Under the pieces are notes generated by a model that saw only the letters and a program-made list of their open reading frames with translations, did not search any database and was not told where the DNA came from. From the NCBI GenBank assembly GCA_964502005.1, contig CAZCUX010000016.1, positions 1 to 64,000 of the forward strand: 64,000 nt of DNA, in the 5' to 3' direction. The DNA is from CAJWOS01 sp964502005. Lineage in GTDB: Bacteria > Myxococcota_A > UBA796 > UBA2385. Shown one piece after another: positions 44,781-52,891 of the stretch. How positions within the stretch are numbered: position 1 is the first letter of the stretch; each line of letters begins with the position of its first letter. The translations under genes were made by a program, and so were the position numbers.

Positions 44781-47503
44781 CCACCCTCGACGACATCTTG
44801 CGGGAAGCGCGGTCGCCGGGCGCGTTTGTCGAGCGACGGCGCTTTTCGTTGCGGCGGGACCAAGCCGTCGAGACCTTGCGTGCGTTCACGCTGCGTCGGC
44901 CGGGGCAAGCGGTCTTGGAGCTCATTCAGGGCGCCGTGATGGCGGGCGCCTCGTACATTGCCGTCGAGACCACACGCGACCAGCTCGTTGTCGCGTGGGT
45001 GGGCGCAGAGCCTTTGCAAGAAGAGGAACTGGCGCACCTGTTTGACTACTTGTTTGTCGACCGCGGCAATCGCGCGCGGCGTCCACTGGTCCAGCTGGCG
45101 GTTGCGATCAACGCGCTGCTCCGAACATCGCCCGCGTCGATTCGGATAACGTCTGGCACGGGTGTTCCTGGCCAAACCATCGACATGGAAGTGCAGCCCG
45201 ACGGTACGGGAAAGCTCGGGAGTCCATCCCACGAGCTCGCGGGAACCTTTGTATCCGTGCGCCATTCGCGCAAGTGGCGGTGGTGGGGCGGGCAGACGTT
45301 TACCGAAGAGCACGTCCTCGTCGAAGAGCAATGCCGCCACACCCCGGTCCCGATTCTGCTCAATGGGGCGGCTCCGTTTGGGTATCGCGCGAACCGAGCG
45401 ATTCGCCTTTTTGCCCAAAGTGACGATGTTGTCTTTGATGAAGGCCCCGGTGGGCGGCGCGGTGCGCTGTATTTGGTGCCTGGGGAGAGCTTCGTCGACA
45501 TCGTCATTGGCGGCGTTCGTATCACGACGCTCTCGCTGGTAGACGTCGGCGTCATCGGCGGCGCCCAGCTTGCGACGCCGGGGGCGCTCGGCGTCTGCGG
45601 TGTGGTGTGTGACGACGACCTGCGCAAGACGGCGGACCAAAGCGATATCGTGCGCGACGAACGCTTTGCGGCCATGGTGGAAGCCTTGGTGCCCCATGTG
45701 GAGCGCCTGGCGCGGCGCTTGGGACGACCCCTCGTGCGCGGCGCCGGTACGGTGAAGCGGGACGCCGATGGCGCTGCCTCCGTGGCGGAGGAGGTGCGGC
45801 AGGTCGCGCCACGGGGACGCCTCATGGTGCCGGACCTCGCGCGCTTGGGGGCAGAGGTCCCGCTCGTCTGCGTGTCTCCCGCCGCCGCTGTGTCCCCGGC
45901 CTTGGTGCGCGCCCTCGACCCCGTTCGGTATCCGTATCCGGTGCTCGTGCTGACACCGGATGCCCGCGCGGCGGTCGCACGGCGCATCGGTCGCGCTCTC
46001 TCGGCGCTAACGGATGTGGGGGATGTCGCGCACGCGGTGCAACGTGCAGGTGGCGGCAACATCCTGGGCCGCGCGGTGGTGTCGGCGTCGCTTCCGAACG
46101 GCCAACGTATTCATGCGGGGCAGCTTCCGCCGGGGCAGGGCGGCGGCCTTGTGTCGCCCGGCGCGGTGCCTGTCTTTTGGTGGGATGGGCAGCAGACTAC
46201 GGCCGTGACCGCCTTGCACCTGCCCTTGCCCGACGTGTGGGTGCAAGTATGGGGGGCACAAAGTGACGAAGCGCTCGATGTCGACGCGTTCTTGCGGGCC
46301 GTGGGTCCTGCGTGGGTGAAGTCCCCCGCACTTTCGCTTGCGCTTCGCGTGCGCGTGTTGGCGACGGTCTTGCGGATGCCGGCGGTGGGTGGACCACTCG
46401 CGATAGAAACGCCCGCGAATTGGCAGATGGACGACCTTCCCGTCGCGCCGTCTGCGATGCTGCGGGCCGTGAGCGAAGGGGACAGCATTCCGGTGTCGCG
46501 CGAAAATGCGACGGCTTTGGCGCCCATCGAGCAGGTCGTGGGGGCCGGTGCGCTGCATGTCGAGGGGCGGGAGCGCCTCGTCGTGAGTGTGGTCCTCGTC
46601 GACGGACGTTGGATTCCGGGGCCGTCCGCGGTGTCGTTGCCGCTGGTTCCGACGCTCGGGCCCGCGCCTTTGCTCGGCTTGGTGACTTCGACGCGGGTGG
46701 ATGCTGCCCCGATGTTCGCAGACATGCCGTTTCTCGTGCGACGGGGGCCGGAGCCCGCCAGCGCCGCGTTTGGGCACGATGGCCTGGACGCGCTGCTGGT
46801 GTGCTTGCGGGCCGCGGAACCGGTCGACTGGCGAGAGCGGGAGCTGTGTGCGCGGGCGGTCGCTTGGGTGTCCCGTGTATTGGGCACAGCAGGCAGCCCA
46901 GGACGCCGTAGGCTCGCTTGTGGGCCGGTGCCCGTAGGGGGTGGCGGCTCGGTTCGCTCGTGGGCGATGGCGGGCGCAGAAGGGCACCGGGAGGCGCTCC
47001 AGGCGCCTGCGTGGGTAGCGTCGCCGCCGCCGGATGCGCTTTGGGGCGGGGAAAGCCAAGGGCGCGGCTGGTCGGCATGGGCAGGCCTCCCTTCCGTCGA
47101 GGAGGCATCGAATGCGGTGCCTTCTGTGTTTTGGGGCGACGGCCTGCGCTGGCGCACCTTCGCGCCGCCGGCGGCCTTGCCGTGTATCGCGGTGATTCGC
47201 GGCGAAGGGGTAGACGAGCAGGTGGTCGCATCGGTGGCCTTGGACGTCTGGATGCGCGCCCTGCACGCCCCGGATGCGGGGCGGGGACATCCGTGGATTG
47301 CGCGGGTGACCCGCCCGGACCTGCCTTCTATTTTGTTTCGCGCGAAGGTGTGTGCCGCCTTTGGTCGCGGAGGCCCCTCCGTGGCGGCCGAAGAACAAGA
47401 AGCCCTCCGCGCGTTGGTCGCGATTTCCCCGCCCGTCGATGGGGACATGGCCCCCTTGGCCACAGCCCAGGAGTTGGTGCTGCGACGGTGTCTGGGCCGC
47501 TGA
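44777..47503 (+). CDS. Large protein with degenerate GHKL-like N-terminus
   Basis: A 908-residue protein without signal peptide or known complete domain. Residues about 25-130 (RRPGQAVLELIQGAVMAGASYIAVE, then PLVQLAVAINALL) follow the same helix-strand course as the N-terminal ATPase domain of the gene before it, but ELVQNSMDA has become ELIQGAVMA. The catalytic Asn and Asp are missing, so it looks like a pseudo-ATPase partner. The rest is long, Val/Ala/Arg-rich and mostly beta-like (WWGGQTFTEEHVLVEEQ, ITTLSLVDVGVIGG); I cannot assign it. ATGA at 44777-44780 couples it to the ATPase. Being encoded together suggests a heteromeric complex. The relationship between the two is my reading, not a database result. 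Confidence 0.6.
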   Translation: MTTLDDILREARSPGAFVERRRFSLRRDQAVETLRAFTLRRPGQAVLELIQGAVMAGASYIAVETTRDQLVVAWVGAEPLQEEELAHLFDYLFVDRGNRARRPLVQLAVAINALLRTSPASIRITSGTGVPGQTIDMEVQPDGTGKLGSPSHELAGTFVSVRHSRKWRWWGGQTFTEEHVLVEEQCRHTPVPILLNGAAPFGYRANRAIRLFAQSDDVVFDEGPGGRRGALYLVPGESFVDIVIGGVRITTLSLVDVGVIGGAQLATPGALGVCGVVCDDDLRKTADQSDIVRDERFAAMVEALVPHVERLARRLGRPLVRGAGTVKRDADGAASVAEEVRQVAPRGRLMVPDLARLGAEVPLVCVSPAAAVSPALVRALDPVRYPYPVLVLTPDARAAVARRIGRALSALTDVGDVAHAVQRAGGGNILGRAVVSASLPNGQRIHAGQLPPGQGGGLVSPGAVPVFWWDGQQTTAVTALHLPLPDVWVQVWGAQSDEALDVDAFLRAVGPAWVKSPALSLALRVRVLATVLRMPAVGGPLAIETPANWQMDDLPVAPSAMLRAVSEGDSIPVSRENATALAPIEQVVGAGALHVEGRERLVVSVVLVDGRWIPGPSAVSLPLVPTLGPAPLLGLVTSTRVDAAPMFADMPFLVRRGPEPASAAFGHDGLDALLVCLRAAEPVDWRERELCARAVAWVSRVLGTAGSPGRRRLACGPVPVGGGGSVRSWAMAGAEGHREALQAPAWVASPPPDALWGGESQGRGWSAWAGLPSVEEASNAVPSVFWGDGLRWRTFAPPAALPCIAVIRGEGVDEQVVASVALDVWMRALHAPDAGRGHPWIARVTRPDLPSILFRAKVCAAFGRGGPSVAAEEQEALRALVAISPPVDGDMAPLATAQELVLRRCLGR

Positions 47504-47653
47504 TGTCCGTACTCTTGCGGCTGCTTGGTAGACAGTCGATGGGCAGGCGGCGCCGCTGCGTGCAATACAAACGCGCCTACGCCCATTCGCCGCGAACTGG
47601 GCTATGGAGGCGGGCAAGCGTGGGAACGCGGGCGAAGTACCTCGGAGGACGAT

Positions 47654-48562
47654 GTGCGGCTCATTGTGACGGGTGGCTCGAGCTTTCTCGGCGCTTGGTT
47701 TTGTCGCGTAGCGGCGCGTGCCCACGAGGTCCACGCGCTCTACCATTCGACCCCATTGGCGCTCAACGGCGTACACGCCCATCGTGTGGACTTGTGCCGG
47801 CCATTGGATGTCGCGCGGGTCGCCCGCCTGCATGCGGATGTCGTGGTGCATCTCGCCTGCCAAATCCGTGCGCGGCCGAGGGGGGCGGAGGCGCCCAGTG
47901 AAGCGGCGGTTCGGGTCAACCGGCAGATGATGGACGCGGTCCTTTCGTTTGGACTTCCGACGGTGTATGCGTCGAGCACGGTCGTTTCGTGGCAGACCGA
48001 CACACCGTATGGCCGCTCGCGGCGGGACGACGAAGCACGATTGGCGGCGAGCGGCTTGCCGTGGGCCGTCTTGCGTCCATCGGCGCCCTATGGACCGGCG
48101 CTGCTGGAGCACCATCCGGGGCACCGGGAGAGCTTTCATTCCCTCGCCGCGTGGGTGGCGCGCGCGCCGATTGTGCCGGTGCTCGGCAGCGGTCACCAGC
48201 GGCGGCAGCCGGTTCATGTCGAAGACTTTGCCCAATTTGTTTTGGGCCTCCTCTATCGGGGGCTCCCCAACCGGGCGTTTGAAGCCGGGGGGGCCGATGC
48301 GCTGTCGATGCGCGAAATTGTTCGAACCATGGGGGCTTCGATTGGCCGTTCGCCGCGTGTGATGCCGATTCCCGTCGAGGCCGTCGCACAAGTCGCCCGG
48401 TGGATGCCCGATATGGAGCCGTCATTGGTGCGGGCGGCGGTCGAGGATGAGTGTGCCGACCCCCAAGCCATTATCGAAGCATCGGGCCATCATCCGCGCC
48501 CATTCGCCGAAGGAGCGGCGGATGTGTTTCGGTCTGGATTCCGTCCGCGAAATCGGAAATGA
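47654..48562 (+). CDS. NAD-dependent epimerase/dehydratase (SDR) family protein
   Basis: A 302-residue extended SDR. The Rossmann start VRLIVTGGSSFLGAWF has the TGxxxxxG nucleotide motif. VVVHLACQI, the VYASSTVV strand with catalytic Ser, a TPYGRSRRDDE segment (YxxxR where YxxxK is usual) and LRPSAPYGP follow, then VHVEDFAQFVLGLL. The Lys-to-Arg change in the active site could alter activity. It probably modifies a nucleotide sugar or a small carbonyl compound. GTG 47654 has GGAGG 5 nt upstream; the open frame to 47525 lacks support. It is 150 bp after the GHKL cassette and may supply its sugar, but that is inference. Confidence 0.82.
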   Translation: MRLIVTGGSSFLGAWFCRVAARAHEVHALYHSTPLALNGVHAHRVDLCRPLDVARVARLHADVVVHLACQIRARPRGAEAPSEAAVRVNRQMMDAVLSFGLPTVYASSTVVSWQTDTPYGRSRRDDEARLAASGLPWAVLRPSAPYGPALLEHHPGHRESFHSLAAWVARAPIVPVLGSGHQRRQPVHVEDFAQFVLGLLYRGLPNRAFEAGGADALSMREIVRTMGASIGRSPRVMPIPVEAVAQVARWMPDMEPSLVRAAVEDECADPQAIIEASGHHPRPFAEGAADVFRSGFRPRNRK

Positions 48563-48623
48563 AAGGCGTGCGTGATGCGTCTTGGGCGTGTGCCGCAAAC
48601 CAACCGGCACGAGGAGTCCCCCT

Positions 48624-49292
48624 GTGTCCGTGACCCAAGCCGATTTTCGTGACCGTCTGTCCACGCGTGACCCGCAATTGTTGCGCGCGGTGTTGGAGGC
48701 CAGCGAGGTTTCTTGGTCGGAGACCGACGACACAGAGCGCCTGGCCAAGCGGTTGACCGATGCCTTGTGGTGGCGCTCGCATACTCCCGCGGGTCAAGTG
48801 CTGATGGCCGACTCTCTCGATGCGTTGGTGGACCGCACGGCGCGCCAACTCGATGTTTCGTTGCCGAGTGGCGATGTTTGGGCGCGCTTGTCCGCGCTCA
48901 CCGCTGCGTTGTTGCCGCCAGAAGGCCAACCGCTTGTGTTGGAGGACATCGACCCCAACATTCGGGCGCGCCTGCGCCGTCCGGTTTGGGGACGGCTGGC
49001 AGGGGCCACAGGTGCCGGAGGGGCCTTCGGCGCCCGCTTTTTGGCGGCGCGGGTCCTCCAGTGGACGGTAGGCCCGCTGTGGATGGTCCTCGCGCGCTTG
49101 CCGTGGGTGGGGCCTGCGGTGGTCGCGGTGCGCACGGGAGCGGGCACCGTTCTCGGCGTGGCCGGGCCTATCGGCATCGGGCTCGCGCTGTTGACGCTCA
49201 ATAGCGCCTTGGGGCCCCGCTACGACCGTGCGCTGCCATTGTTGGTGGGGGCGGGCTTGGTGCTGCGGGAGCTGCCGGCTGAAGCGGAGTGA
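48624..49292 (+). CDS. Hypothetical protein with C-terminal membrane region
   Basis: A 222-residue protein I do not recognise. The N-terminal 120 residues are helical and charged (TQADFRDRLSTRDPQLLRAVLE, RLAKRLTDALWW). The rest has hydrophobic, Gly/Ala-rich segments (GAGGAFGARFLAARVLQWTVG, GAGTVLGVAGPIGIGLALL) that could insert into membrane or form a pore-like hairpin. GAGGAG precedes GTG 48624. It follows the epimerase by 61 bp and ends just before the tandem repeat at the scaffold gap. A remote YaaW-like relationship was considered but not supported. Confidence 0.65.
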   Translation: MSVTQADFRDRLSTRDPQLLRAVLEASEVSWSETDDTERLAKRLTDALWWRSHTPAGQVLMADSLDALVDRTARQLDVSLPSGDVWARLSALTAALLPPEGQPLVLEDIDPNIRARLRRPVWGRLAGATGAGGAFGARFLAARVLQWTVGPLWMVLARLPWVGPAVVAVRTGAGTVLGVAGPIGIGLALLTLNSALGPRYDRALPLLVGAGLVLRELPAEAE

Positions 49293-50031
49293 AGGGGTTT
49301 CTCGGGCCGTCCGCGCAAAGTTGACCCCAGAAGGAGGGTCGGGTGCGGCGATGGGTTGGACAAGACTTTGCGTCGTCCGACCCGAGAAAAGCGTGGTAGA
49401 TGGGTGTTTCTCGGGCCGTCCGCGCAAAGTTGACCCCAGAAGGAGGGTCGGGTGCGGCGANNNNNNNNNNNNNNNNNNNNNNNNNNNNNNNNNNNNNNNN
49501 NNNNNNNNNNNNNNNNNNNNNNNNNNNNNNNNNNNNNNNNNNNNNNNNNNNNNNNNNNNNGTTTCTCGGGCCGTCCGCGCAAAGTTGACCCCAGAAGGAG
49601 GGTCGGGTGCGGCGATGGGTTGGACAAGACTTCGCGTCGTCCGACCCGAGAAAAGCGTGATAAAGGTTGGTTTCCGGTTTTATGTTGGATGGTTCCCAAT
49701 CGAAGGGGGCCATCGGTACCGGGGAACGAAGCGGCCCTCGGTCACCAAGGAGGGGGGAGGGCCGGACGGTTGGCCCGAGGGGCGTTTCCGTCTCACACTC
49801 CAGGATACGGATCGACGGTCGGGGAAGGTGAGGGGGGCCGCGACAATTGTTTCGATTTTTTGTTTTGGCCCAATAGCGCGGGGTTCGTGCGGCGATGTGT
49901 CCTGGCTGGATCACGGAATCGCCTGCTCCTTTTGTCTCCCTATGGCCGTGGACGGCGCGTGTCGGCCGGCCTCTGCGCCGATTGCCGCCTCCGGAGACGG
50001 TAGGATACGGTACCTCGGAAGCGGAGACCCG
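49293..50031. repeat. Tandem repeat array containing the scaffold gap
   Basis: A unit of 109 bp begins with GTTTCTCGGGCCGTCCGCGC at 49297, again at 49406, and a third copy begins right after the Ns at 49561. Each unit carries a near-terminal inverted repeat (TTTCTCGGG with CCCGAGAAA) and an internal GACCC/GGGTC hairpin. Unknown additional copies may lie in the gap. From about 49675 to 50031 the DNA is unique and gene-free, ending at GCGGAG before the next gene. The TIR-like ends and repetition suggest a small palindromic mobile or REP-like element. Confidence 0.75.
49461..49560. other. Assembly gap (100 Ns)
   Basis: Exactly 100 Ns inside a repeat array: a scaffold join of unknown true length. 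Translations across it are meaningless. Confidence 0.99.
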
Positions 50032-50553
50032 ATGTCCGAAAAACCCGAAAGCTCAGACAAGCGCGAGGCCGCACGCAGAAAACGCAACCAACGGGGTTGG
50101 GGTATGCGCGGAAATGCGTCGCCGTCGCTCGATGGAACGCTCGAAGGGCTGGGCATCGCCGAACCTTCTGCCGCCGAGGCCGAGAGCGCCGCTGTCCCGG
50201 CTCCCGCCGTTCCGCAGATCGACCGCCCTGCGTCGCGGTCGGTGTTTGAGCGGTTGCCGCCGCCGCTGCGCTGGACGGGAATGGTCGTGACGGCGGGCAT
50301 CGTCGGAGTGATGGTCGGTGCAAACCACTCCGTTCAGCTCGGCATGATGTCTGGACTGGCGTTTTTGCTGGCCGGGGCTGCGTTTTTGGCGGCCTACCTG
50401 CCGCCGCCGCCCCGCAAGCGTCCGGGAGACAGCACCGCCGTTGGATTTGGGCAAGCGACCGGTCACGAACGAGACGAGCCGCAGTCTGTCGGCAATACGT
50501 CTCCCAACCGCGCCGCCCGACGGCGTTTGAAGAAGGACAAGTCCCTCGAATGA
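50032..50553 (+). CDS. Small membrane protein, unknown
   Basis: A 173-residue protein: a charged N-terminus (residues 1-35, many Lys/Arg/Glu), an Ala/Pro linker, two close hydrophobic segments (about 83-102, MVVTAGIVGVMVGA; about 106-122, LGMMSGLAFLLAGAAFLAAYL) and a basic C-terminal tail ending RRRLKKDKSLE. No family recognised. GGAG lies 6 nt before ATG 50032, and its stop overlaps the next ATG (ATGA at 50550-50553), so it is coupled to the FAD oxidoreductase. It might be a small accessory or assembly subunit. Confidence 0.7.
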   Translation: MSEKPESSDKREAARRKRNQRGWGMRGNASPSLDGTLEGLGIAEPSAAEAESAAVPAPAVPQIDRPASRSVFERLPPPLRWTGMVVTAGIVGVMVGANHSVQLGMMSGLAFLLAGAAFLAAYLPPPPRKRPGDSTAVGFGQATGHERDEPQSVGNTSPNRAARRRLKKDKSLE

Positions 50554-51761
50554 GCCCCCGAACGCAGTCTATTTGGCTTGCCGAGGCGCCACCCCGCGCT
50601 CCGGCTCCTTCGTTGTCCTCCGATATTTCGGCCGATGTCGTGGTGATTGGCGGCGGTGTGTGTGGCACATCGGCCGCGTTGGCTCTGGCGCGGGCGGGGG
50701 TGTCGGTGGCGTGGGTCGAGGCCGGGGAGGTCGCGGGCGAGGCCACCGGGCGCAACGCAGGCTTTATTCTCCAGGGCACGGCCGAACGCTACGACCGGGC
50801 GGTCGCGTTGTTGGGGCGGGAGCGGGCGCGGTCGGTCCACATTGTTTCGGTGGAAAATCACCGAAGAATGGCCGCTACAATTCGAGAATTTGGAATTGAC
50901 TGCGGTTGGCGCCGACTCGGCAGCCTTCAGCTGGCCGGCACGCCCCACGAAGAAGACGAACTGCGCACCTCTGCGGCGTGGCTGCGAGACGACGGCTTTG
51001 CGGCCGACACCTGGGCACCCGAGGCGCTGCCGGCGGCCTTGCGCACAGGTGGCTACCGAATGGCCGTGTATTTGCCCGAAGACGGCGAGCTTGACCCCGT
51101 GCGGTTTGTACGGGGAGCCGCGGACGCGGCGGTTCGCCTCGGCGTGCGGTTGTTTGAAAACACGCCTGTCACCCACCTCGACGCGGGCTCGCCCGGCGAT
51201 GTGCGGGTGCAAACTCCCACGGGCTCGATTCGGGCCGAGGTCGCGGTCGTTTGCACCAACGCACGCGCGGCGGGCTTGATTCCGTTTGCCGATGGCGTGG
51301 TCGACCCCGTCCGCGGGCAGATGCTCGCCACCGACCCTGTGCCGCCGTTGTTTCCGATGCCTATCTATGCCGACCACGGATACGATTATTGGCGGCAGCT
51401 CCCCGATGGGCGCGTGGTGTTGGGCGGCTGGCGCAACCTCGACCCTAGCGCGGAAGTCGGCCACGATGACGTCCTCCACGACGGCATTCAGGACCGCATG
51501 ACCGCCTTCCTCGCGCGGTTTCCGGGATTGGAGAGCGTACGCATTCCGTACCGCTGGTCGGGCACGATGGGATTTTCTCGTGACGGCTTGCCGCTCGTGG
51601 GCGCCGTTCCGGGCCTTCCAGGGGCCGTTATGGGCGCAGGCTTTACGGGCCACGGCTTTGGGTTCGCGTGGGTGTCGGGGGAGGCCCTGGCCGGCTTGGT
51701 GGTCGATGGCAGCCATCCTGTCGTGGACCTCTTTCGTCCGGGACGATTGCTGCGGAGCTAG
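50550..51761 (+). CDS. FAD-dependent oxidoreductase (DAO family, gamma-glutamylputrescine oxidase-like)
   Basis: A 403-residue flavoenzyme. The N-terminal dinucleotide fold is VVVIGGGVCGTSAALALARAG (GxGxxG), followed by VAWVEAGEVAGEATGRNAGFI, where the GRNAG segment matches the OrdL/PuuB-type active-site region. The C-terminal FAD segment is VMGAGFTGHGFGFAW. Residues between form the substrate domain (YRWSGTMGFSRDGLPLVG). It probably oxidises an amine or amino acid to the imine with O2 or another acceptor; the substrate is not clear. Cytoplasmic. Start ATG 50550 overlaps the membrane protein. Confidence 0.88.
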   Translation: MSPRTQSIWLAEAPPRAPAPSLSSDISADVVVIGGGVCGTSAALALARAGVSVAWVEAGEVAGEATGRNAGFILQGTAERYDRAVALLGRERARSVHIVSVENHRRMAATIREFGIDCGWRRLGSLQLAGTPHEEDELRTSAAWLRDDGFAADTWAPEALPAALRTGGYRMAVYLPEDGELDPVRFVRGAADAAVRLGVRLFENTPVTHLDAGSPGDVRVQTPTGSIRAEVAVVCTNARAAGLIPFADGVVDPVRGQMLATDPVPPLFPMPIYADHGYDYWRQLPDGRVVLGGWRNLDPSAEVGHDDVLHDGIQDRMTAFLARFPGLESVRIPYRWSGTMGFSRDGLPLVGAVPGLPGAVMGAGFTGHGFGFAWVSGEALAGLVVDGSHPVVDLFRPGRLLRS

Positions 51762-51847
51762 GGTCTGGGATCGGCGGGCGTCCGTCTCGCGGCGGCACGG
51801 CGGCGCCAGCGGGATAAGGCAAGGAGCCCGCCCCCCTCGGAGCCAAA

Positions 51848-52879
51848 ATGGGTCTCGACTACCGCGTCAAATGTTGTCCCGATGGACTCGTCACCGACCG
51901 CCGCCGTCGCATCAAGGTGCTGGACTGCACCATTCGAGACGGCGGCTTGTGCAATGCGTGGCAGTTCGACCACGCGCTGGTGCAGCGGGTGTTTCGGTCC
52001 TTGGCGGCTTCAGGCATCGACTATATGGAGGTCGGGTATCGGTCAGCGCCGGGTACCTATGACCGCAATGAGGTCGGTCCTTGGCGGTTTTGTGACGAAG
52101 AAGACCTCGCCCAAGCCGTCGAGCCCGGCCGCTTGAAGCTGTCGACGATGGTGGACGTAGGCCGGTTTGAGCCGAAAGACCTCCCGCACAGCCGCGACAC
52201 TGTCATCGATGTGGTGCGCATCGCGACGTACGCGCACCAAATGGACGACGCCCGAAGGCTGTTGGACGATGCCTTGGCCAAGGGCTACGAGACCTTCGTA
52301 AACGTCATGGCCATCAGCACCCTCGCGCCCGACGACGTCGACCGGTTCTTGCTCAAGCTCGCGGGTTCGGGCGTGCACAACGTCGCGATTGTCGACAGCT
52401 TCGGCGCCTTGTACCCCTACCATGTGCGGTACTTGGTCCACAAATACATGAACTACTTGGGCGAAGATGTAAAGGTCGGCGTCCACTTCCACAACAACCA
52501 GCAGCAGGCATTTGCGAACTCGGTGGTCGCTATCGACGAAGGGGTCGACTTTGTAGACGCGACGGTCACCGGCATTGGCCGTGGCGCTGGCAACTGCCCG
52601 CTCGAGCTGCTGTTGTTTTACCTCGACAACCCGCGCTACGACGTCGCGCCGGTCCTCGACCTCGTCGAAACCTTCGCGGAGCTCAACGAAGAGCTGCGCT
52701 GGGGCTACCACTTGCCGTATGCCATCACCGGCTACTACAACCTGCACCCCCAGTCGGCGATTGACCGTATGTCGCGGTCCGACCGCTACCAGGTGCGGGA
52801 TATGTACGAGGCGCTGGCCGGGCGCATTCCGGCCACCCAGGTTCCGATGGGCCAAATGCGGGCGGTGGGCAAGTCGTGA
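51848..52879 (+). CDS. DRE-TIM metallolyase-like aldolase (HMGL/4-hydroxy-2-oxovalerate aldolase-like)
   Basis: A 343-residue protein with a TIM barrel of the HMG-CoA lyase/homocitrate synthase superfamily. The start IKVLDCTIRDGGLCNAWQF carries the DCTxRDGG signature (the D and R of the DRE-TIM active site), and VGVHFHNNQQQAFANS provides the HxH metal ligands. IVDSFGALYPYHV matches the DSxGxxxP strand seen in aldolases. The length is that of 4-hydroxy-2-oxovalerate aldolases. It cleaves or forms a C-C bond using Mg2+ or Mn2+. It follows the oxidase by 86 bp. The C-terminal 60 residues differ from classical DmpG, so the substrate is open. Confidence 0.85.
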   Translation: MGLDYRVKCCPDGLVTDRRRRIKVLDCTIRDGGLCNAWQFDHALVQRVFRSLAASGIDYMEVGYRSAPGTYDRNEVGPWRFCDEEDLAQAVEPGRLKLSTMVDVGRFEPKDLPHSRDTVIDVVRIATYAHQMDDARRLLDDALAKGYETFVNVMAISTLAPDDVDRFLLKLAGSGVHNVAIVDSFGALYPYHVRYLVHKYMNYLGEDVKVGVHFHNNQQQAFANSVVAIDEGVDFVDATVTGIGRGAGNCPLELLLFYLDNPRYDVAPVLDLVETFAELNEELRWGYHLPYAITGYYNLHPQSAIDRMSRSDRYQVRDMYEALAGRIPATQVPMGQMRAVGKS

Positions 52880-52891
52880 GCCGGTTGGGGT

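Noticed and set aside
46007..48391. Minus-strand 794-residue open frame
   Set aside because: It lies opposite the degenerate GHKL and epimerase genes, is Arg/His/Pro-rich and has no recognisable motif; a high-GC antisense artefact.
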